From positions 1-64,000 of the forward strand of contig CAUJEM010000091.1 in the NCBI GenBank assembly GCA_963169915.1: a stretch of 64,000 bases of DNA. Reading direction: 5' to 3'. How positions within the stretch are numbered: position 1 is the stretch's first letter; every line of letters starts with the position of its first letter. Of the stretch, positions 44,196 to 53,969 are shown in pieces. Under the pieces are notes generated by a model. That model did not search any database, had not been told where the DNA came from, and was given only the letters and a program-made list of their open reading frames with translations. This DNA comes from Myxococcota bacterium (GTDB lineage: Bacteria; Myxococcota_A; Polyangia; Polyangiales; Polyangiaceae). Position numbers and translations under genes: made by a program.

Positions 44196-46249
44196 GGCAC
44201 GCCTCCCCAGCCGAGCACCCGCAGCAGCAGCCGCTCTTCGCGGAGCTGCATCCCGGTGTCTCGGAGCTTGCCCTCGCCGCCCTCCATCAGCGCTAGCACC
44301 ACGGGCACGTCGGCGGGCCACCAGTTCACCTCCGGCCCGCTGGCGTCCTCCACCGCGCCCCAGGCCGCGCTGAGCCGCTGCCCCGCGTGATCCAGCTCCG
44401 TGGCGAAGCGCTCCACGCCGAGCGCGGCGGCCCCGACGAGGCCGCCGCTGCCGAGGGCAGAGCCCAGCCCCACCGACGGATCCAGCCGGGCCCCGTCGGA
44501 CACCCGGCGAGCCTCGCCGTCGGCCAGGCGCTCGAAGTAGCGCGCCGGCTGCCCCGGGAGCTTGACCACGACGCCGAGCAAGGCGCGCGCGGTGCGGTTC
44601 TTCACGATGGCGTCCTCGCCGCTCGGCACCACGCTGAGCCCCCCACCGAGCTGCGCGAAGCCGTCCTCTCGGAGGAGCACCATCTGCCAGGGGCGCGCCT
44701 CGAGCCGCTCGAGCCGCGCGCCGTCGCGGTCCACCACCAGCTCTCGGGAGAGCGGCTCGCTGGTGGTGAGCAGATCGAGGACGGACTCTCGCTGGGTGCC
44801 GCGCACCATCAAGCGCTCCGTGCTGCTGGCGAACAGCCCGCGGTACCGGACGGCCACGCCGCGGGTCATCCCGGCGCCGGCCTCCACGAGGGTGAGGCGG
44901 CGGGCCTGGCTGTTGATGCCCTTGGCCACCATCCCCAGCACGACGACCAGGGCGAGGGTGCCGAGCGACCAGAGCGGGAGCGTGAGGTACGCGCGCAGCG
45001 GTCGTCCGCGCCGCTGCGCGCGGTAGAAGCTGAAGGGCCCGGCCAGCACCGCGTAGAACAGCAGCAGCAGGGTGGCGACGCCGATGGCCCAGCGCGACGA
45101 CTCGTTCGGATCCAGCAGCCGGCGGAGGTTCTTCAGGCTCTCCGGGTGCTGCGCGCTGATGGGGGTGCTCGTGGCGAAGACGTTGCGGCGCGCGACGGCC
45201 TGGCGGACGAGCTCGAGCGTGGAGAGCTGGGTCCACGGGTCGGCCAGCACCTGCTCCTCGGTGAGGTCGAAGGCGAGCAGATGGAGCTCGCCCAGGCCGT
45301 AGCTCGCGGTGGCGCCCCACTCCGAGCCGCGCAGGTTGCCGCCGCCGTAGCCGTGGAGCTTGCCGATGAGCTGCGCGGAGGGCGCCAGCTCCCGGGTGAT
45401 GATGGTCGGGGCAGCGTAGCTGCCGCCCTCGGGATCTTCCACGCGGAAGCTCTTGCCGCGCTGCCAGCGCGCCTCCGGGGGCTGCTCTTGGAAGGGCCCG
45501 CCGACGAGCTGCGGCAGCAGCCCCGCGCGGAGGTCCTCCGGGCGGTCCGGGATGATCGCGAGCGTGCCGCCCCCCAACACCCAGTTGGCGAGCGCCTCTT
45601 GCTCGGCGCCGGTGAGGCGCGCCAGCACGCGGCTCGTGGACAAGACGACGCCGATCGGGAAGTACCCGGCGGCGCGGTCGGGGAGGATGAGATCTCCGCT
45701 CGTGGCCGAGCTGCTGGGGCTGAGGACGCTGAGCTTGTCGTCGGTGGTCGGGCCCCGCCCCGACCACGCGCCCGAGCCGGTGAGCAGCACGGCGCGCCCG
45801 TCGAGGGCCGCGGCGATCCGGCTGGTCCTGCTGAGATCGAGCAGCAGGGTCTGCGGCAGGCCGAGCGCGGGCCCCGGCGTGAAGCTCGTGGCGTCAGCGC
45901 CCTCCCGCAGGCCGACCTCGAAGCTGATCGAGCTATCGTTGGTCTCCGGGTGGAGCGGGAGCTGGACGGTGACCTCCCCCTTGGGCTCGATGGAGAAGGG
46001 CGCCCGCGTGAGCAGGCGCGGCGCTCCGTCGGCGACGAAGAGCGCGTTGTTGCGCAGCACCACCTCCCCCTGCCGTGGGGCGTCGTCGTCGTTGTGCAGG
46101 CGCACGAGCACGCTGGTCCACCCCGGCGTGCCGGTGGCCTTGGCGCCGAACAGCGGCGTGGCCTCCACGCGCAGAGGCGCGGCCTGAGCGGGGCCCACCA
46201 GGCCCACGACCGTGAGCAGCACCACCAGAAGCCAGCGCCAACCGCTCAT
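44192..46249 (-). CDS. Exported membrane protein of the MoxR/ABC block
   Basis: 685 residues. Signal peptide (about 1-23, ending A-Q-A). The first 370 residues are periplasmic and beta-rich, with a GATase-like stretch L-T-G-A-E-Q-E-A-L-A-N-W-V near 207-219. Two membrane helices with a basic loop (about 386-450) are followed by another 230 residues outside. This domain plan resembles GldG-like or DUF4350-like partners of ABC-2 exporters, but I do not recognise it firmly. It abuts MoxR with no gap and overlaps the ATPase. Confidence 0.8.
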   Translation of the reverse strand: MSGWRWLLVVLLTVVGLVGPAQAAPLRVEATPLFGAKATGTPGWTSVLVRLHNDDDAPRQGEVVLRNNALFVADGAPRLLTRAPFSIEPKGEVTVQLPLHPETNDSSISFEVGLREGADATSFTPGPALGLPQTLLLDLSRTSRIAAALDGRAVLLTGSGAWSGRGPTTDDKLSVLSPSSSATSGDLILPDRAAGYFPIGVVLSTSRVLARLTGAEQEALANWVLGGGTLAIIPDRPEDLRAGLLPQLVGGPFQEQPPEARWQRGKSFRVEDPEGGSYAAPTIITRELAPSAQLIGKLHGYGGGNLRGSEWGATASYGLGELHLLAFDLTEEQVLADPWTQLSTLELVRQAVARRNVFATSTPISAQHPESLKNLRRLLDPNESSRWAIGVATLLLLFYAVLAGPFSFYRAQRRGRPLRAYLTLPLWSLGTLALVVVLGMVAKGINSQARRLTLVEAGAGMTRGVAVRYRGLFASSTERLMVRGTQRESVLDLLTTSEPLSRELVVDRDGARLERLEARPWQMVLLREDGFAQLGGGLSVVPSGEDAIVKNRTARALLGVVVKLPGQPARYFERLADGEARRVSDGARLDPSVGLGSALGSGGLVGAAALGVERFATELDHAGQRLSAAWGAVEDASGPEVNWWPADVPVVLALMEGGEGKLRDTGMQLREERLLLRVLGWGGVP

Positions 46250-47293
46250 TCAGCCGCTCTGCACCGTGCGCAGGATGGCCTCCGGGCGCGCCGGCACGTG
46301 TTCCAGCACCGCGCTCAAGATCTGATCCGTGCCCAGGCCCTCGGCCTCCCCCTCGAAGCTGCGCTGCAGGCGGTGGCGCAGCACCGGCAGGCTCACGCGC
46401 TGCACGTCCGAGAACGCCACCTGCGCGCGCCCCTCGAGCAGCGCCACGGCCTTCGCGGCGAGCACCAGGCTCTGCGCCCCGCGCACGCCGGCGCCGAAGC
46501 GCAGGCCGCGGCGGACGAGCTCCGGCGCGCCGGGGTGCTCCGGCGAGGTGTTGCCCACGAGCCGTGCGGCGTAGGCCAGCACCGGCTCCGCGACGGCGAT
46601 GTCGCGGCAGAGCGCGCGCAGCGCGAGCACCTGAGCGTGGCTGAGCACGCGGGGTGGCGCAGCGACGGGGCGGCCGGTGGTGCGCGCCAGGATCTGGGTG
46701 AGCTCCGCCTCGCTGGGGGAGGGGACCACCACCTTGAGCAGGAAGCGATCGAGCTGGGCCTCCGGCAGCGGGTAGGTGCCTTCCATCTCGATGGGGTTCT
46801 CGGTGGCGAGCACGAAGAACGGCTCCTCCAGCACGTTGCGCGTGCCCGCGATGGTGACGGCGTGCTCCGCCATGGCCTCGAGCAGCGCGCTCTGGGTCTT
46901 CGGGGTGGCGCGGTTGATCTCGTCCGCCAGCACGATTTGCCCGAAGATGGGGCCGCGGTGCAGCTCGAAGTGGCCGGTGCTGCGGCCGGTGGCGTCCATC
47001 ACCAGCACGTTGGTGCCCGTGATGTCGCTGGGCATCAGATCCGGCGTGAACTGGATGCGGGAGAAGCGCAGCTCCAGGCACTCCGCCAGGGTGCGCACCA
47101 GCAGCGTCTTGCCGAGCCCGGGGGCGCCCTCGAGCAGCACGTGTCCGCCGGCCATCAGCCCCCAGAGCACCTGATCGACCACCTCTGCCTGGCCGACGAT
47201 GACCTCCCCCACTGCTTGGCGCAGCGCGTGGGCGGCGTGGGCGGCCAGCTCCAGCTGACGCTCGAAGGAGGGCGGGTCGTCGGGGGGGGTCAT
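46250..47293 (-). CDS. MoxR-family AAA+ ATPase
   Basis: 347 residues. Walker A G-A-P-G-L-G-K-T at 56-63, Walker B with D-E-I-N at 124-127 (N after DEI is the MoxR hallmark), sensor A-T-E-N-P and the L-D-R-F arginine-finger region. MoxR ATPases act as chaperones that mature VWA-domain or metal-containing complexes. It lies between the DUF4175-like gene (61 bases upstream) and the exported membrane protein. It may also have its own promoter. Confidence 0.93.
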   Translation of the reverse strand: MTPPDDPPSFERQLELAAHAAHALRQAVGEVIVGQAEVVDQVLWGLMAGGHVLLEGAPGLGKTLLVRTLAECLELRFSRIQFTPDLMPSDITGTNVLVMDATGRSTGHFELHRGPIFGQIVLADEINRATPKTQSALLEAMAEHAVTIAGTRNVLEEPFFVLATENPIEMEGTYPLPEAQLDRFLLKVVVPSPSEAELTQILARTTGRPVAAPPRVLSHAQVLALRALCRDIAVAEPVLAYAARLVGNTSPEHPGAPELVRRGLRFGAGVRGAQSLVLAAKAVALLEGRAQVAFSDVQRVSLPVLRHRLQRSFEGEAEGLGTDQILSAVLEHVPARPEAILRTVQSG

Positions 47294-47305
47294 CGCGGGG
47301 CGCTC

Positions 47306-47311
47306 ACGCTA
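47306..47311 (-). promoter_or_regulatory. Candidate internal -10 box for moxR
   Basis: TAGCGT on the minus strand, ending 12 bases before the moxR ATG. The same hexamer occurs before panB. It would yield a leader of about five bases. No -35 assigned. Confidence 0.3.
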
Positions 47312-47354
47312 TCACGGGGTTGGCCGCCGCTCCGCACGGCGAGCGGCGCGGCGC

Positions 47355-49172
47355 TCACGGCTGGAAGTAACGCCCCACCTGCTCGCGGTACTCCTGTGGT
47401 AGCTCCGAGCCCTCGACGCCGCCCAGCTCGGCGGCGCCCAAGCTGCCGAGCGCCTCCACGCCGACCTGGTTGGCCGTCTCACCGGGGCGCGCCGGGGCGC
47501 GGCCGACGCCTGCGCCTTGGAACGGCAGGCCCGGCAGGGGGCGCGCGCTCGCCTTGGCGCGCAGCTCCTCCCCGGTGACGCGCTCGGTGGTGCCCTCGTG
47601 CGCGCCGTGCTCGCCACCGCCGCCAGGGCCGCCGGGCTGGCCCTTGCCGCCGTTGGGGTCGCCCTGGGCACCTGCCTTCGGCGCGGCGCCGCCCTTGCCG
47701 GGAGACGCGCCAGGCTGGCCCGCGCCAGGGGTGCTGGGGCCCTCGCTCGGCAAGGGCATGCCGAGCTGGCGCTGCGCCTCCGCGCCGCCCCGCTCGGCCT
47801 CCCCGAGCGCTCCCTCGCGCTCGGCACCCTCACTGGCCGGCGGCTGCGCGAGCTGGCGGAGCTGCTCGCGCAGCGCCTCACGCCCCGGCTCGGTGGCGAG
47901 CTGGCGCGCCAAGTCCTCGAGCTGCCTGCGGGTGCCGGGCGCCGGTGCGTTGCCCTCGGTCTGCGCTGCGCGGCGCCGCAGGTTCTCCAGGAGCTGGCGC
48001 CGCTCCGCCTCGGACAGCTCGAGCAGCGCGTCCCCCAGCGACTCCGTGAGCTGTCGCTGCGTCTCTGGGGAGCCCTGCTCCCCGAACTCCCGCAGCAGCT
48101 CTTCTTGCTCTGGCCTGAGCCCCCCCTGGCTGCGCAGGGCCTCCGCCAGCTCCCGCAGGGCCTCGGCCTGCTGCTCGCGCTCGGCGAACAGCCGCCGCTG
48201 CTCGCCGAGCTCTTGGCTCAGCGCCTCGGCGCCGCGCGCCTTCGCGGCGCGCTCGGCCTGCTCGAGCGCCTCCTTGGCGGCCTGCCGCGCGCTCTGCTCG
48301 GCTTGGTTGGCGAGGCGCTGCATCTCCCGGTCGAATTCGATGAGGTCGCCGTCACCGAGCGCCTTGGCGGCCCGCTGAGTCCCCGTGTGCCGGGAGAGCG
48401 CCTCCGCGGCGGCGTCCGTCCCCGCGCGGTTGGCTCGATCGCCCAGCGCGAGCTGCTCGGCGCTCACGTCGTCGCGCAGCTTGGCGAGCTGCGCGAGCGC
48501 CTCGCGCTTTTCCATGCCCTGCCGGAGCTGCTCCCGGAGCCGCTGCGCTCGGTCCGCCAGCTCCGCCAGGCGCTTGGCCTGCGCGCGGTCGCTCGTAGGG
48601 AGCCGCGCCAGGGCTTCGATGCGGTCGAGGCCCTCCACCTGGCCGAGCTGGACGCGCTCGGCTCCGGGCGCCACCTCCGGCGCGGCGGGGCGCGGCGCCG
48701 GAGGCGCGAGCACCAGCCCGGCGCTCGCCGCCAGCCCGAGCCACAGCGCCGCGTGCCATCGGGACACCACCCTGGGCCGCGCCCGGCGCGGATCCTCCCG
48801 GTGGAGCAGCTCGGCCGCGCGCTGGAGCACGACGGCACGCACCTCGTCCTCACCGGCGCCGGCGACGGCCGTGGCGACCAGCTCTCGCGACTCCAGCCGT
48901 CCGTCGAGGTAGAGCGCGAGATCCAGATCCGACCAGCGGCGCCGCTGCGCCCAGGCCAGGCCCCCGAGCGCGCCCACGCCGGTGAGGAGCGACGTCCAGG
49001 GGATGAGCGCCTGCTCGTGCGCCCACCAGAGCGCCCCCGCGGCGAGCGCGCCCACGCCAGCGCCCGCCGCGGCGCCGCCGAGCGCCGCCCGCAGCAGGAC
49101 CCGGGCGCGCACGCGCCGCGCCCAGCGCCGAAAGGCCTCACGGAAGCTGCTGGACGGAGCAAGCTCGGTCAT
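47355..49172 (-). CDS. DUF4175-like membrane coiled-coil protein
   Basis: 605 residues. Three membrane helices near 27-50, 55-75 and 143-160, then a very long Glu/Gln/Ala/Arg-rich helical region (about 175-470), a Gly/Pro-rich linker (480-545) and a C-terminal E-Y-R-E-Q-V-G-R-Y-F, a closing motif I associate with the large membrane proteins next to MoxR genes. First gene of the block, transcribed divergently from panB. Likely an envelope scaffold. Confidence 0.8.
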   Translation of the reverse strand: MTELAPSSSFREAFRRWARRVRARVLLRAALGGAAAGAGVGALAAGALWWAHEQALIPWTSLLTGVGALGGLAWAQRRRWSDLDLALYLDGRLESRELVATAVAGAGEDEVRAVVLQRAAELLHREDPRRARPRVVSRWHAALWLGLAASAGLVLAPPAPRPAAPEVAPGAERVQLGQVEGLDRIEALARLPTSDRAQAKRLAELADRAQRLREQLRQGMEKREALAQLAKLRDDVSAEQLALGDRANRAGTDAAAEALSRHTGTQRAAKALGDGDLIEFDREMQRLANQAEQSARQAAKEALEQAERAAKARGAEALSQELGEQRRLFAEREQQAEALRELAEALRSQGGLRPEQEELLREFGEQGSPETQRQLTESLGDALLELSEAERRQLLENLRRRAAQTEGNAPAPGTRRQLEDLARQLATEPGREALREQLRQLAQPPASEGAEREGALGEAERGGAEAQRQLGMPLPSEGPSTPGAGQPGASPGKGGAAPKAGAQGDPNGGKGQPGGPGGGGEHGAHEGTTERVTGEELRAKASARPLPGLPFQGAGVGRAPARPGETANQVGVEALGSLGAAELGGVEGSELPQEYREQVGRYFQP

Positions 49173-49181
49173 CGGTGGTCT

Positions 49182-49187
49182 AGGATA
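49182..49187 (-). promoter_or_regulatory. Candidate -10 box for the MoxR/VWA block
   Basis: TATCCT on the minus strand, ending nine bases before the ATG at 49172, again predicting a nearly leaderless mRNA. No good -35 element was found. Confidence 0.35.
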
Positions 49188-49256
49188 CGCTCGACCGGGA
49201 CAAAAGGCTCCTGGAGGAGCGCGCGGAGCCCCAGCCGGTGGGGGCGGCGGCCGCGC

Positions 49257-49286
49257 TGGACCGCTCGGCCTGGGGCGGTCTAGCGT
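49257..49286 (+). promoter_or_regulatory. Promoter for panB-panC-tmk
   Basis: TGGACC (49257-49262) and TAGCGT (49281-49286), spacer 18. The hexamer ends eight bases before the panB ATG and no ribosome-binding site is present. Confidence 0.4.
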
Positions 49287-49294
49287 CGCGGCCC

Positions 49295-50176
49295 ATGCAA
49301 AAGCTGACCGTACCGGCGCTGCGCGCTCGCAAGGGCCAGGGGCCCAAGCTTGCCATGCTGACGGCCTACGACGCCACCATGGCGCGCCTGCTGGACGAGG
49401 GCGGAGCAGACATCCTGCTCGTGGGCGACTCCCTCGGGATGGTGGTGCAGGGGCTCCCCACCACGCTGCCCGTCACCGTGGAGGAGATCTGCTACCACGG
49501 CCGCGCCGTAGCGCGCGGTGCGCGCCGCGCCCACCTGGTCGGGGACATGCCGTTCATGAGCTTCCAGCTCTCGAGCGAGGCGGCGCTGGCCTCGGCGGGC
49601 AAGATGATGAAGGAGGGCAGCTTCGAGGCGGTCAAGCTGGAGGGCGGCGTGGCGGTGGCCGAGCACATCGCGCGCATCGTGGCGGCGGGCATCCCGGTGA
49701 TGGGACACGTCGGGCTCACGCCGCAGAGCGTGCACGCCATGGGCGGCTTTCGCGTGCAGGGCAAGACGGACGACGCAGCGTCGCGCGTGATGATGGACGC
49801 CAAAGCCGTGGCGGAGGCCGGCGCCTACGCGGTGGTGCTGGAGGGGCTCCCCGCCACGCTCGCGCAGCGCATCACCGACAGCGTGGACATCCCCACGATC
49901 GGCATCGGCGCGGGGCCGGGCTGCGACGGGCAGGTGCTCGTCTGCTATGATTTCCTCGGGATGTTCCGAGAGTTGGCGCCGAAGTTCGTCAAGCGCTACG
50001 CGGAGCTGGGGGACGCGGTGGTGGCCGCCACGCAGCGCTACGTCGAGGAGGTGCGGACCGGAGCCTTTCCGGCGCCGGAGCACTGCTTCACCAGCGCGCG
50101 CTCGAAGGCGGAGGCCGCCAGCGCCGCGCCGGCGGGCGCCAGCAGCGGCGGCTACGGTCCCACGGAGGACGGCTGA
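49295..50176 (+). CDS. panB: 3-methyl-2-oxobutanoate hydroxymethyltransferase
   Basis: 293 residues. It transfers a hydroxymethyl group from methylenetetrahydrofolate to ketoisovalerate, the first step to pantothenate. Visible blocks: T-A-Y-D-A-T-M-A-R near 22, V-G-D-S-L-G-M near 43, G-D-M-P-F-M-S near 83, V-M-G-H-V-G-L-T-P-Q near 133 and I-G-I-G-A-G near 203. A short Ala/Ser/Gly tail extends past the usual end. The ATG at 49295 begins the conserved part. panC follows with no gap. Confidence 0.95.
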   Translation: MQKLTVPALRARKGQGPKLAMLTAYDATMARLLDEGGADILLVGDSLGMVVQGLPTTLPVTVEEICYHGRAVARGARRAHLVGDMPFMSFQLSSEAALASAGKMMKEGSFEAVKLEGGVAVAEHIARIVAAGIPVMGHVGLTPQSVHAMGGFRVQGKTDDAASRVMMDAKAVAEAGAYAVVLEGLPATLAQRITDSVDIPTIGIGAGPGCDGQVLVCYDFLGMFRELAPKFVKRYAELGDAVVAATQRYVEEVRTGAFPAPEHCFTSARSKAEAASAAPAGASSGGYGPTEDG

Positions 50177-51046
50177 GTGCAGCTCGCCCGCACCCCGGAG
50201 GCGTTCCGTGCCGCGGCGGAGGAGCTGCGCGCGACGGGGCGCCTCGGCTTCGTGCCCACCATGGGCGCGCTGCACGAGGGGCACCGCGCGCTGATGCGCG
50301 CCGCGCGGGAGCGCGCCGCGCACGTCGCGGTGAGCATTTTCGTCAACCCCACGCAGTTTGGCCCCACCGAAGATCTGTCCCGCTACCCGCGCCCGCTGGA
50401 GGCGGATCTCGCCGCGTGCGAGGCGGAGGGCGTCAGCCTGGTGTTCCTGCCGGAGGTGGAGCACCTCTACCCCGCGGGGGAGCAGACGCGCGTCAGCGTG
50501 GCGCGGCTCACCGAGGGGCTGTGCGGCGCGTCGCGGCCCACGCACTTTCAGGGCGTCGCCACGGTGGTCACTAAGCTGCTGGCGCTCACCGGGCCGTGCG
50601 TGGCCGTCTTCGGGCGCAAAGATTACCAGCAGTGGCAGGTGGTGCGGCGCCTCACCGCGGATCTGTGCCTGCCGGTGGAGGTGGTGGGGGCGCCCACCGT
50701 GCGGCAGCCGGACGGGCTCGCGCTGTCGTCGCGCAACCAGTACCTGTCCGCGGAGGAGCGCCAGCGCGCGCTCGCCATCCCGCGCGCCCTGACGGAGGCC
50801 GCGCGCGCCTTCGCCGCGGGGGAGCGCCACGCGGCGGCGCTGGAGGCGCTCGCGCGCACGGCGCTGGAGCAGGCGGCGCTGCGCGTGGACTACGTGAGCG
50901 TGGCGCACCCGGAGACCCTGGCGCGGGTGGAGGGGCGCACCGAGGCGCGCGCGCTGCTCGCGCTGGCGGCCTTCGCCGGGACGACGCGCCTCATCGACAA
51001 CCTGGTGCTCGGCGAGGAGCCGGCGCCGCTGCCGAGGGCGCCATGA
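50177..51046 (+). CDS. panC: Pantothenate synthetase
   Basis: 289 residues. It joins pantoate and beta-alanine using ATP. The nucleotidyl-transferase HIGH motif lies in [10 protein letters not shown] (27-36), with [14 protein letters not shown] and the S-S-R-N-Q-Y-L-S lysine-loop equivalent. The GTG start directly follows the panB stop (TGAGTG). It overlaps tmk by ATGA. Confidence 0.95.
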   Translation: MQLARTPEAFRAAAEELRATGRLGFVPTMGALHEGHRALMRAARERAAHVAVSIFVNPTQFGPTEDLSRYPRPLEADLAACEAEGVSLVFLPEVEHLYPAGEQTRVSVARLTEGLCGASRPTHFQGVATVVTKLLALTGPCVAVFGRKDYQQWQVVRRLTADLCLPVEVVGAPTVRQPDGLALSSRNQYLSAEERQRALAIPRALTEAARAFAAGERHAAALEALARTALEQAALRVDYVSVAHPETLARVEGRTEARALLALAAFAGTTRLIDNLVLGEEPAPLPRAP

Positions 51047-51735
51047 GCGCCGCGGGCCGCTTCATCGTGCTGGAGGGGGTGGACGGGAGCGGCACCACCA
51101 CGCAGACCGAGCGGCTCGTGCAGCGCCTCCGCGCGCACGGCTACGACGCGCGCGCGACGCGCGAGCCCACCGCCGGCCCGGTGGGCTCGCTGCTGCGCGA
51201 GGTGCTCGCGCGCCGGCTCCAGCTCGGCAGCGCCGCCACCACGAGCGAATTTGCCGCACCCACGCTCAGCCTGCTGTTCGCGGCCGATCGCCTCGACCAC
51301 CTGGGCTCCTTCATCGAGCCGGCGCTGCGCGAGGGCGCGGTGGTGGTGAGCGATCGTTATGATCTGTCGAGCTACGTGTACCAGAGCGCCACCGCGTCGT
51401 CCGCAGAGGCGGCGCTCGCGTGGCTGCGCGAGCTGAACCGCCACGCGCGGCGCCCGGAGCTCACGCTGGTGCTCAGGCTCTCTCCGGAGGAGGCGGAGCG
51501 GCGGCGTGCGCTGCGCGGCGGCCCCGTGGAGCTGTTCGAGCAGCAGGCGCTGCAGCGCCGCCTGGCGCGGCTGTACGCGCAGGCCGGGGCGCTGGTCCCG
51601 GCGGACCGGCTGGAGTGGGTGGAGGCCGAGGGCGAGGTGAGCGAGGTCGAAGAGCGGATCTGGGCGGCGGTGCGCCCGGTCGTGGAGGCCGCACCGGCGT
51701 CGTCGAGCGCCTCACCGCGCCGGCGTGGAACTTGA
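51043..51735 (+). CDS. tmk: Thymidylate kinase, atypical P-loop
   Basis: 230 residues. It should phosphorylate dTMP to dTDP. The family layout is intact: [11 protein letters not shown] at 11-21, R-E-P-T-A-G-P-V-G near 41 (dTMP-binding arginine), S-D-R-Y near 103 and a basic lid around R-R-R-A-L-R-G-G. The P-loop residue that is lysine in typical kinases (G-x-G-K-T/S-T-Q) is threonine here. Three overlapping signs (position after panC, length, motifs) still support tmk. Whether it is active, or the lysine role is taken by another residue, is open. Confidence 0.85.
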   Translation: MSAAGRFIVLEGVDGSGTTTQTERLVQRLRAHGYDARATREPTAGPVGSLLREVLARRLQLGSAATTSEFAAPTLSLLFAADRLDHLGSFIEPALREGAVVVSDRYDLSSYVYQSATASSAEAALAWLRELNRHARRPELTLVLRLSPEEAERRRALRGGPVELFEQQALQRRLARLYAQAGALVPADRLEWVEAEGEVSEVEERIWAAVRPVVEAAPASSSASPRRRGT

Positions 51736-51766
51736 CCACGGGGGGCCGGCGGGGCAGCTTGCGGGC

Positions 51767-52306
51767 GTGCGACGGACCTCGTGGTTGATGGGCCTGCTGG
51801 TGGTGGCGTGCGGCGCGGCGACGCAGGAGGCGGAGCCGCCGCCGCGGATCGACGTGGCGGCGGAGCCGGAGGGGCCCGCGCCGCTCAGCGCGCTGAAGCG
51901 CGAGGACGTGGACCGCGCCATCGACGCGGGGCTAGGCTACTTCCTGCAGCACGTGGCGGTGGAGCCGGACGTCGTGTCCGGGAAGTTTCGCGGATTTCGT
52001 ATCGTGCAGATGACGCCGGACAGCTACTGGCAGGGGGTGGAGCTGTTCCCGGGGGACGTGGTCACCAGCGTCAACGGCATGCCCATCGGGCGGGAGACGG
52101 AGGCCTACGCGGCCTTCCAGGCGCTACGCCAAGCCAAGGAGCTGCGCGTCGCCTACATCCGCGAGGGAGAGGCGCGCGAGCTGGTGCTGCCCATCGTGGG
52201 TGCCCCGCGCGCGGCGGCGGCCGCGAGCGGCGCCGCCGCGGTGAGCAGCGCCAGCGCTGCACCGGCGAGCGGCGCCGCGCCGGCAGGCAGCGCGCCGCGG
52301 CGCTGA
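51767..52306 (+). CDS. Lipoprotein with GspC-like PDZ domain
   Basis: 179 residues from a GTG at 51767, which gives a short signal ending L-L-V-V-A-C. Residues about 55-145 look like the C-terminal PDZ of type II secretion protein GspC: F-R-G-F-R-I-V-Q-M, S-Y-W-Q-G-V-E-L-F-P-G-D-V-V and V-N-G-M-P-I-G. The last 35 residues are Ala/Ser-rich. There are no other secretion genes here. It may be a free-standing periplasmic PDZ protein; 31 bases after tmk, it could share its transcript. Confidence 0.75.
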   Translation: MRRTSWLMGLLVVACGAATQEAEPPPRIDVAAEPEGPAPLSALKREDVDRAIDAGLGYFLQHVAVEPDVVSGKFRGFRIVQMTPDSYWQGVELFPGDVVTSVNGMPIGRETEAYAAFQALRQAKELRVAYIREGEARELVLPIVGAPRAAAAASGAAAVSSASAAPASGAAPAGSAPRR

Positions 52307-52312
52307 GCCGGA

Positions 52313-52335
52313 GAGGGGCGCCGCGGCGCCCCCTC
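52313..52335. terminator. Hairpin between convergent genes
   Basis: GGGGCGCC and GGCGCCCC pair over eight bases around two, flanked by a further GAG/CTC pair with one bulge, between the convergent PDZ and thiamine-diphosphate-enzyme genes. It may terminate both transcripts. No T tract. Confidence 0.45.
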
Positions 52336-53962
52336 AGACGCTGATGGCGTCTTTTCGAAATTCGCTGGAGGCGATCTTCACGTTGACGCAGACGGGCACG
52401 TCGCTGGCGAAGGCGGCGTCCAGCGCGGGGCCGAGCTGGTCGACGGTCTCCACGTAGAAGCCTCGGCCGCCCACGGCCTCCACGACCTTCTCGTAGCGGG
52501 TGTGCTCGAGCTGCGTGGCCACCGCGCGCTCCGCGCCGTAGAGCTGCACCTGACCGCGCCGGATCTGCGTCCAGCCCGCGTCGTTGCCGATGACGGCGAT
52601 GACCGGCAGCTTCTGGCGCGCCATGGCCTCGAACTCCATGGCGTGCAGCCCGAAGGAGCCGTCCCCGTACATGATGACCGTGCGCGCCTCCGGGCGCGCC
52701 AGCGCCGCGGCCATGGCGTAGCCGGGGCCGATGCCCAGCGTGCCGAAGGGCCCAGGATCCATCCAGAGCTGCGGCCACTGCAGCGGGATGGTGTAGGCCG
52801 CCGTGGCGACGAAGTCGCCGCCGTCGCCGACCACGATGTCGCTCGGGCCGAGGCGCTTGCCCACCTCGTGACACACCCGCAGGGGGTTGGGCGGATCGCC
52901 GTCCAGGGCGATCTCCGCTGCCATCTTGGCCTTCGCTTTGTCCTCGATGGGGCGCAGCTCGCTCACCCAGTCCATCGCGTCCTTGCTGCCCACCGCGTCG
53001 AGGAGCTGCTGCAGCACCAGCCCGCTGTCACCGTGGATGCCGACGTCGATCTTGCGGTTGCGCCCGAGCTCGGCGCCGTCCAGATCGATCTGCACCACCT
53101 TGGCGTCTTCGCTCCAGGTGCCGGGGCGGCCGTAGTCCACGCGGAAATCGAAGGGCGTGCCGAACACGAAGATGACGTCGCTCTGCTTCAGGGCCTGGCG
53201 CCGCGAGCGCGTGAACAGGCAGGGGTGCTGGTGGGGCAGCGCGCCGCGCGCCATGCCGTTCAAGAAGTAGGGCGCGCGGATCTTCTCCGCGAAGCGCGCC
53301 ACGACGTCCCGGTCCCGCGACCAGCGGATCTGTGCGCCGATGATGAAGCTCGGGCGCTTGGCGGCGGCGAGCAGCTCCGCCGCGCGCGCGATGCGCTCGG
53401 GGTCTCCCGCGGGGCGAGGGGGCGGCATCACGCCGGTGAGCGGCTCCGTGTCCTCCGCGTAGTTCATCAGCAGATCCAGCGGCATCTCCAGGTACACGGG
53501 CCCGGGCACCCCCGCCTGCGCGATGCGGAACGCCGAGTCCAGGTACTCCTTGATGCGGCCGACCTCCGGCACGCGCACTGCCCACTTGGAGATGGGGCGC
53601 ATCAGGGTGACGGTGTCCATGTCCTGAAGCGAGCCCATGTCGCACAGGGCCTGCGGGCCTGCGCCGCCGATGCAGACGAGCGGGACCCCCGCGCGCTGCG
53701 CGTTGGCCAGCGCCGTCACCACGTCCGTGATGCCGGGACCCGCCGTGACCAGCGCGACGCCCGGCCTGCCGGTGACGCGTGCGTAGCCGTCGGCCGCATG
53801 GCCGGCCGTCTGCTCGTGCCGGACGTCGATGGTGCGGATCCCCTCGTCCAGGCAGCCATCGTAGATGGCCTGGATGTGACCACCGCAGAGGGTGAAGGTG
53901 TGGGTGATGCCGTGCTTCTTGAGGGCCTGGGCGACGAGGCGCCCGCCATGTACGAAGGTCAT
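52334..53962 (-). CDS. Thiamine-diphosphate enzyme (acetolactate synthase / 2-hydroxyacyl-CoA lyase type)
   Basis: 542 residues. N-terminal pyrimidine-binding domain with the cofactor glutamate in R-H-E-Q-T-A-G-H (Glu 50) and A-T/A-G-P-G motif; a central Rossmann-like domain; and a C-terminal pyrophosphate domain with G-D-G-S-F near 440 and N-D-A-G-W about 28 residues later, which bind the magnesium. The sequence resembles oxalyl-CoA decarboxylase and 2-hydroxyacyl-CoA lyases as well as acetolactate synthase large subunit; there is no ilvN partner, so a plain isoleucine/valine role is doubtful. Confidence 0.88.
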   Translation of the reverse strand: MTFVHGGRLVAQALKKHGITHTFTLCGGHIQAIYDGCLDEGIRTIDVRHEQTAGHAADGYARVTGRPGVALVTAGPGITDVVTALANAQRAGVPLVCIGGAGPQALCDMGSLQDMDTVTLMRPISKWAVRVPEVGRIKEYLDSAFRIAQAGVPGPVYLEMPLDLLMNYAEDTEPLTGVMPPPRPAGDPERIARAAELLAAAKRPSFIIGAQIRWSRDRDVVARFAEKIRAPYFLNGMARGALPHQHPCLFTRSRRQALKQSDVIFVFGTPFDFRVDYGRPGTWSEDAKVVQIDLDGAELGRNRKIDVGIHGDSGLVLQQLLDAVGSKDAMDWVSELRPIEDKAKAKMAAEIALDGDPPNPLRVCHEVGKRLGPSDIVVGDGGDFVATAAYTIPLQWPQLWMDPGPFGTLGIGPGYAMAAALARPEARTVIMYGDGSFGLHAMEFEAMARQKLPVIAVIGNDAGWTQIRRGQVQLYGAERAVATQLEHTRYEKVVEAVGGRGFYVETVDQLGPALDAAFASDVPVCVNVKIASSEFRKDAISV

Positions 53963-53969
53963 GCGGCGG

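Noticed and set aside
44387-47578. Plus-strand open frame of over 1000 codons
   Set aside because: Antisense to the MoxR block; no domain and skewed composition.
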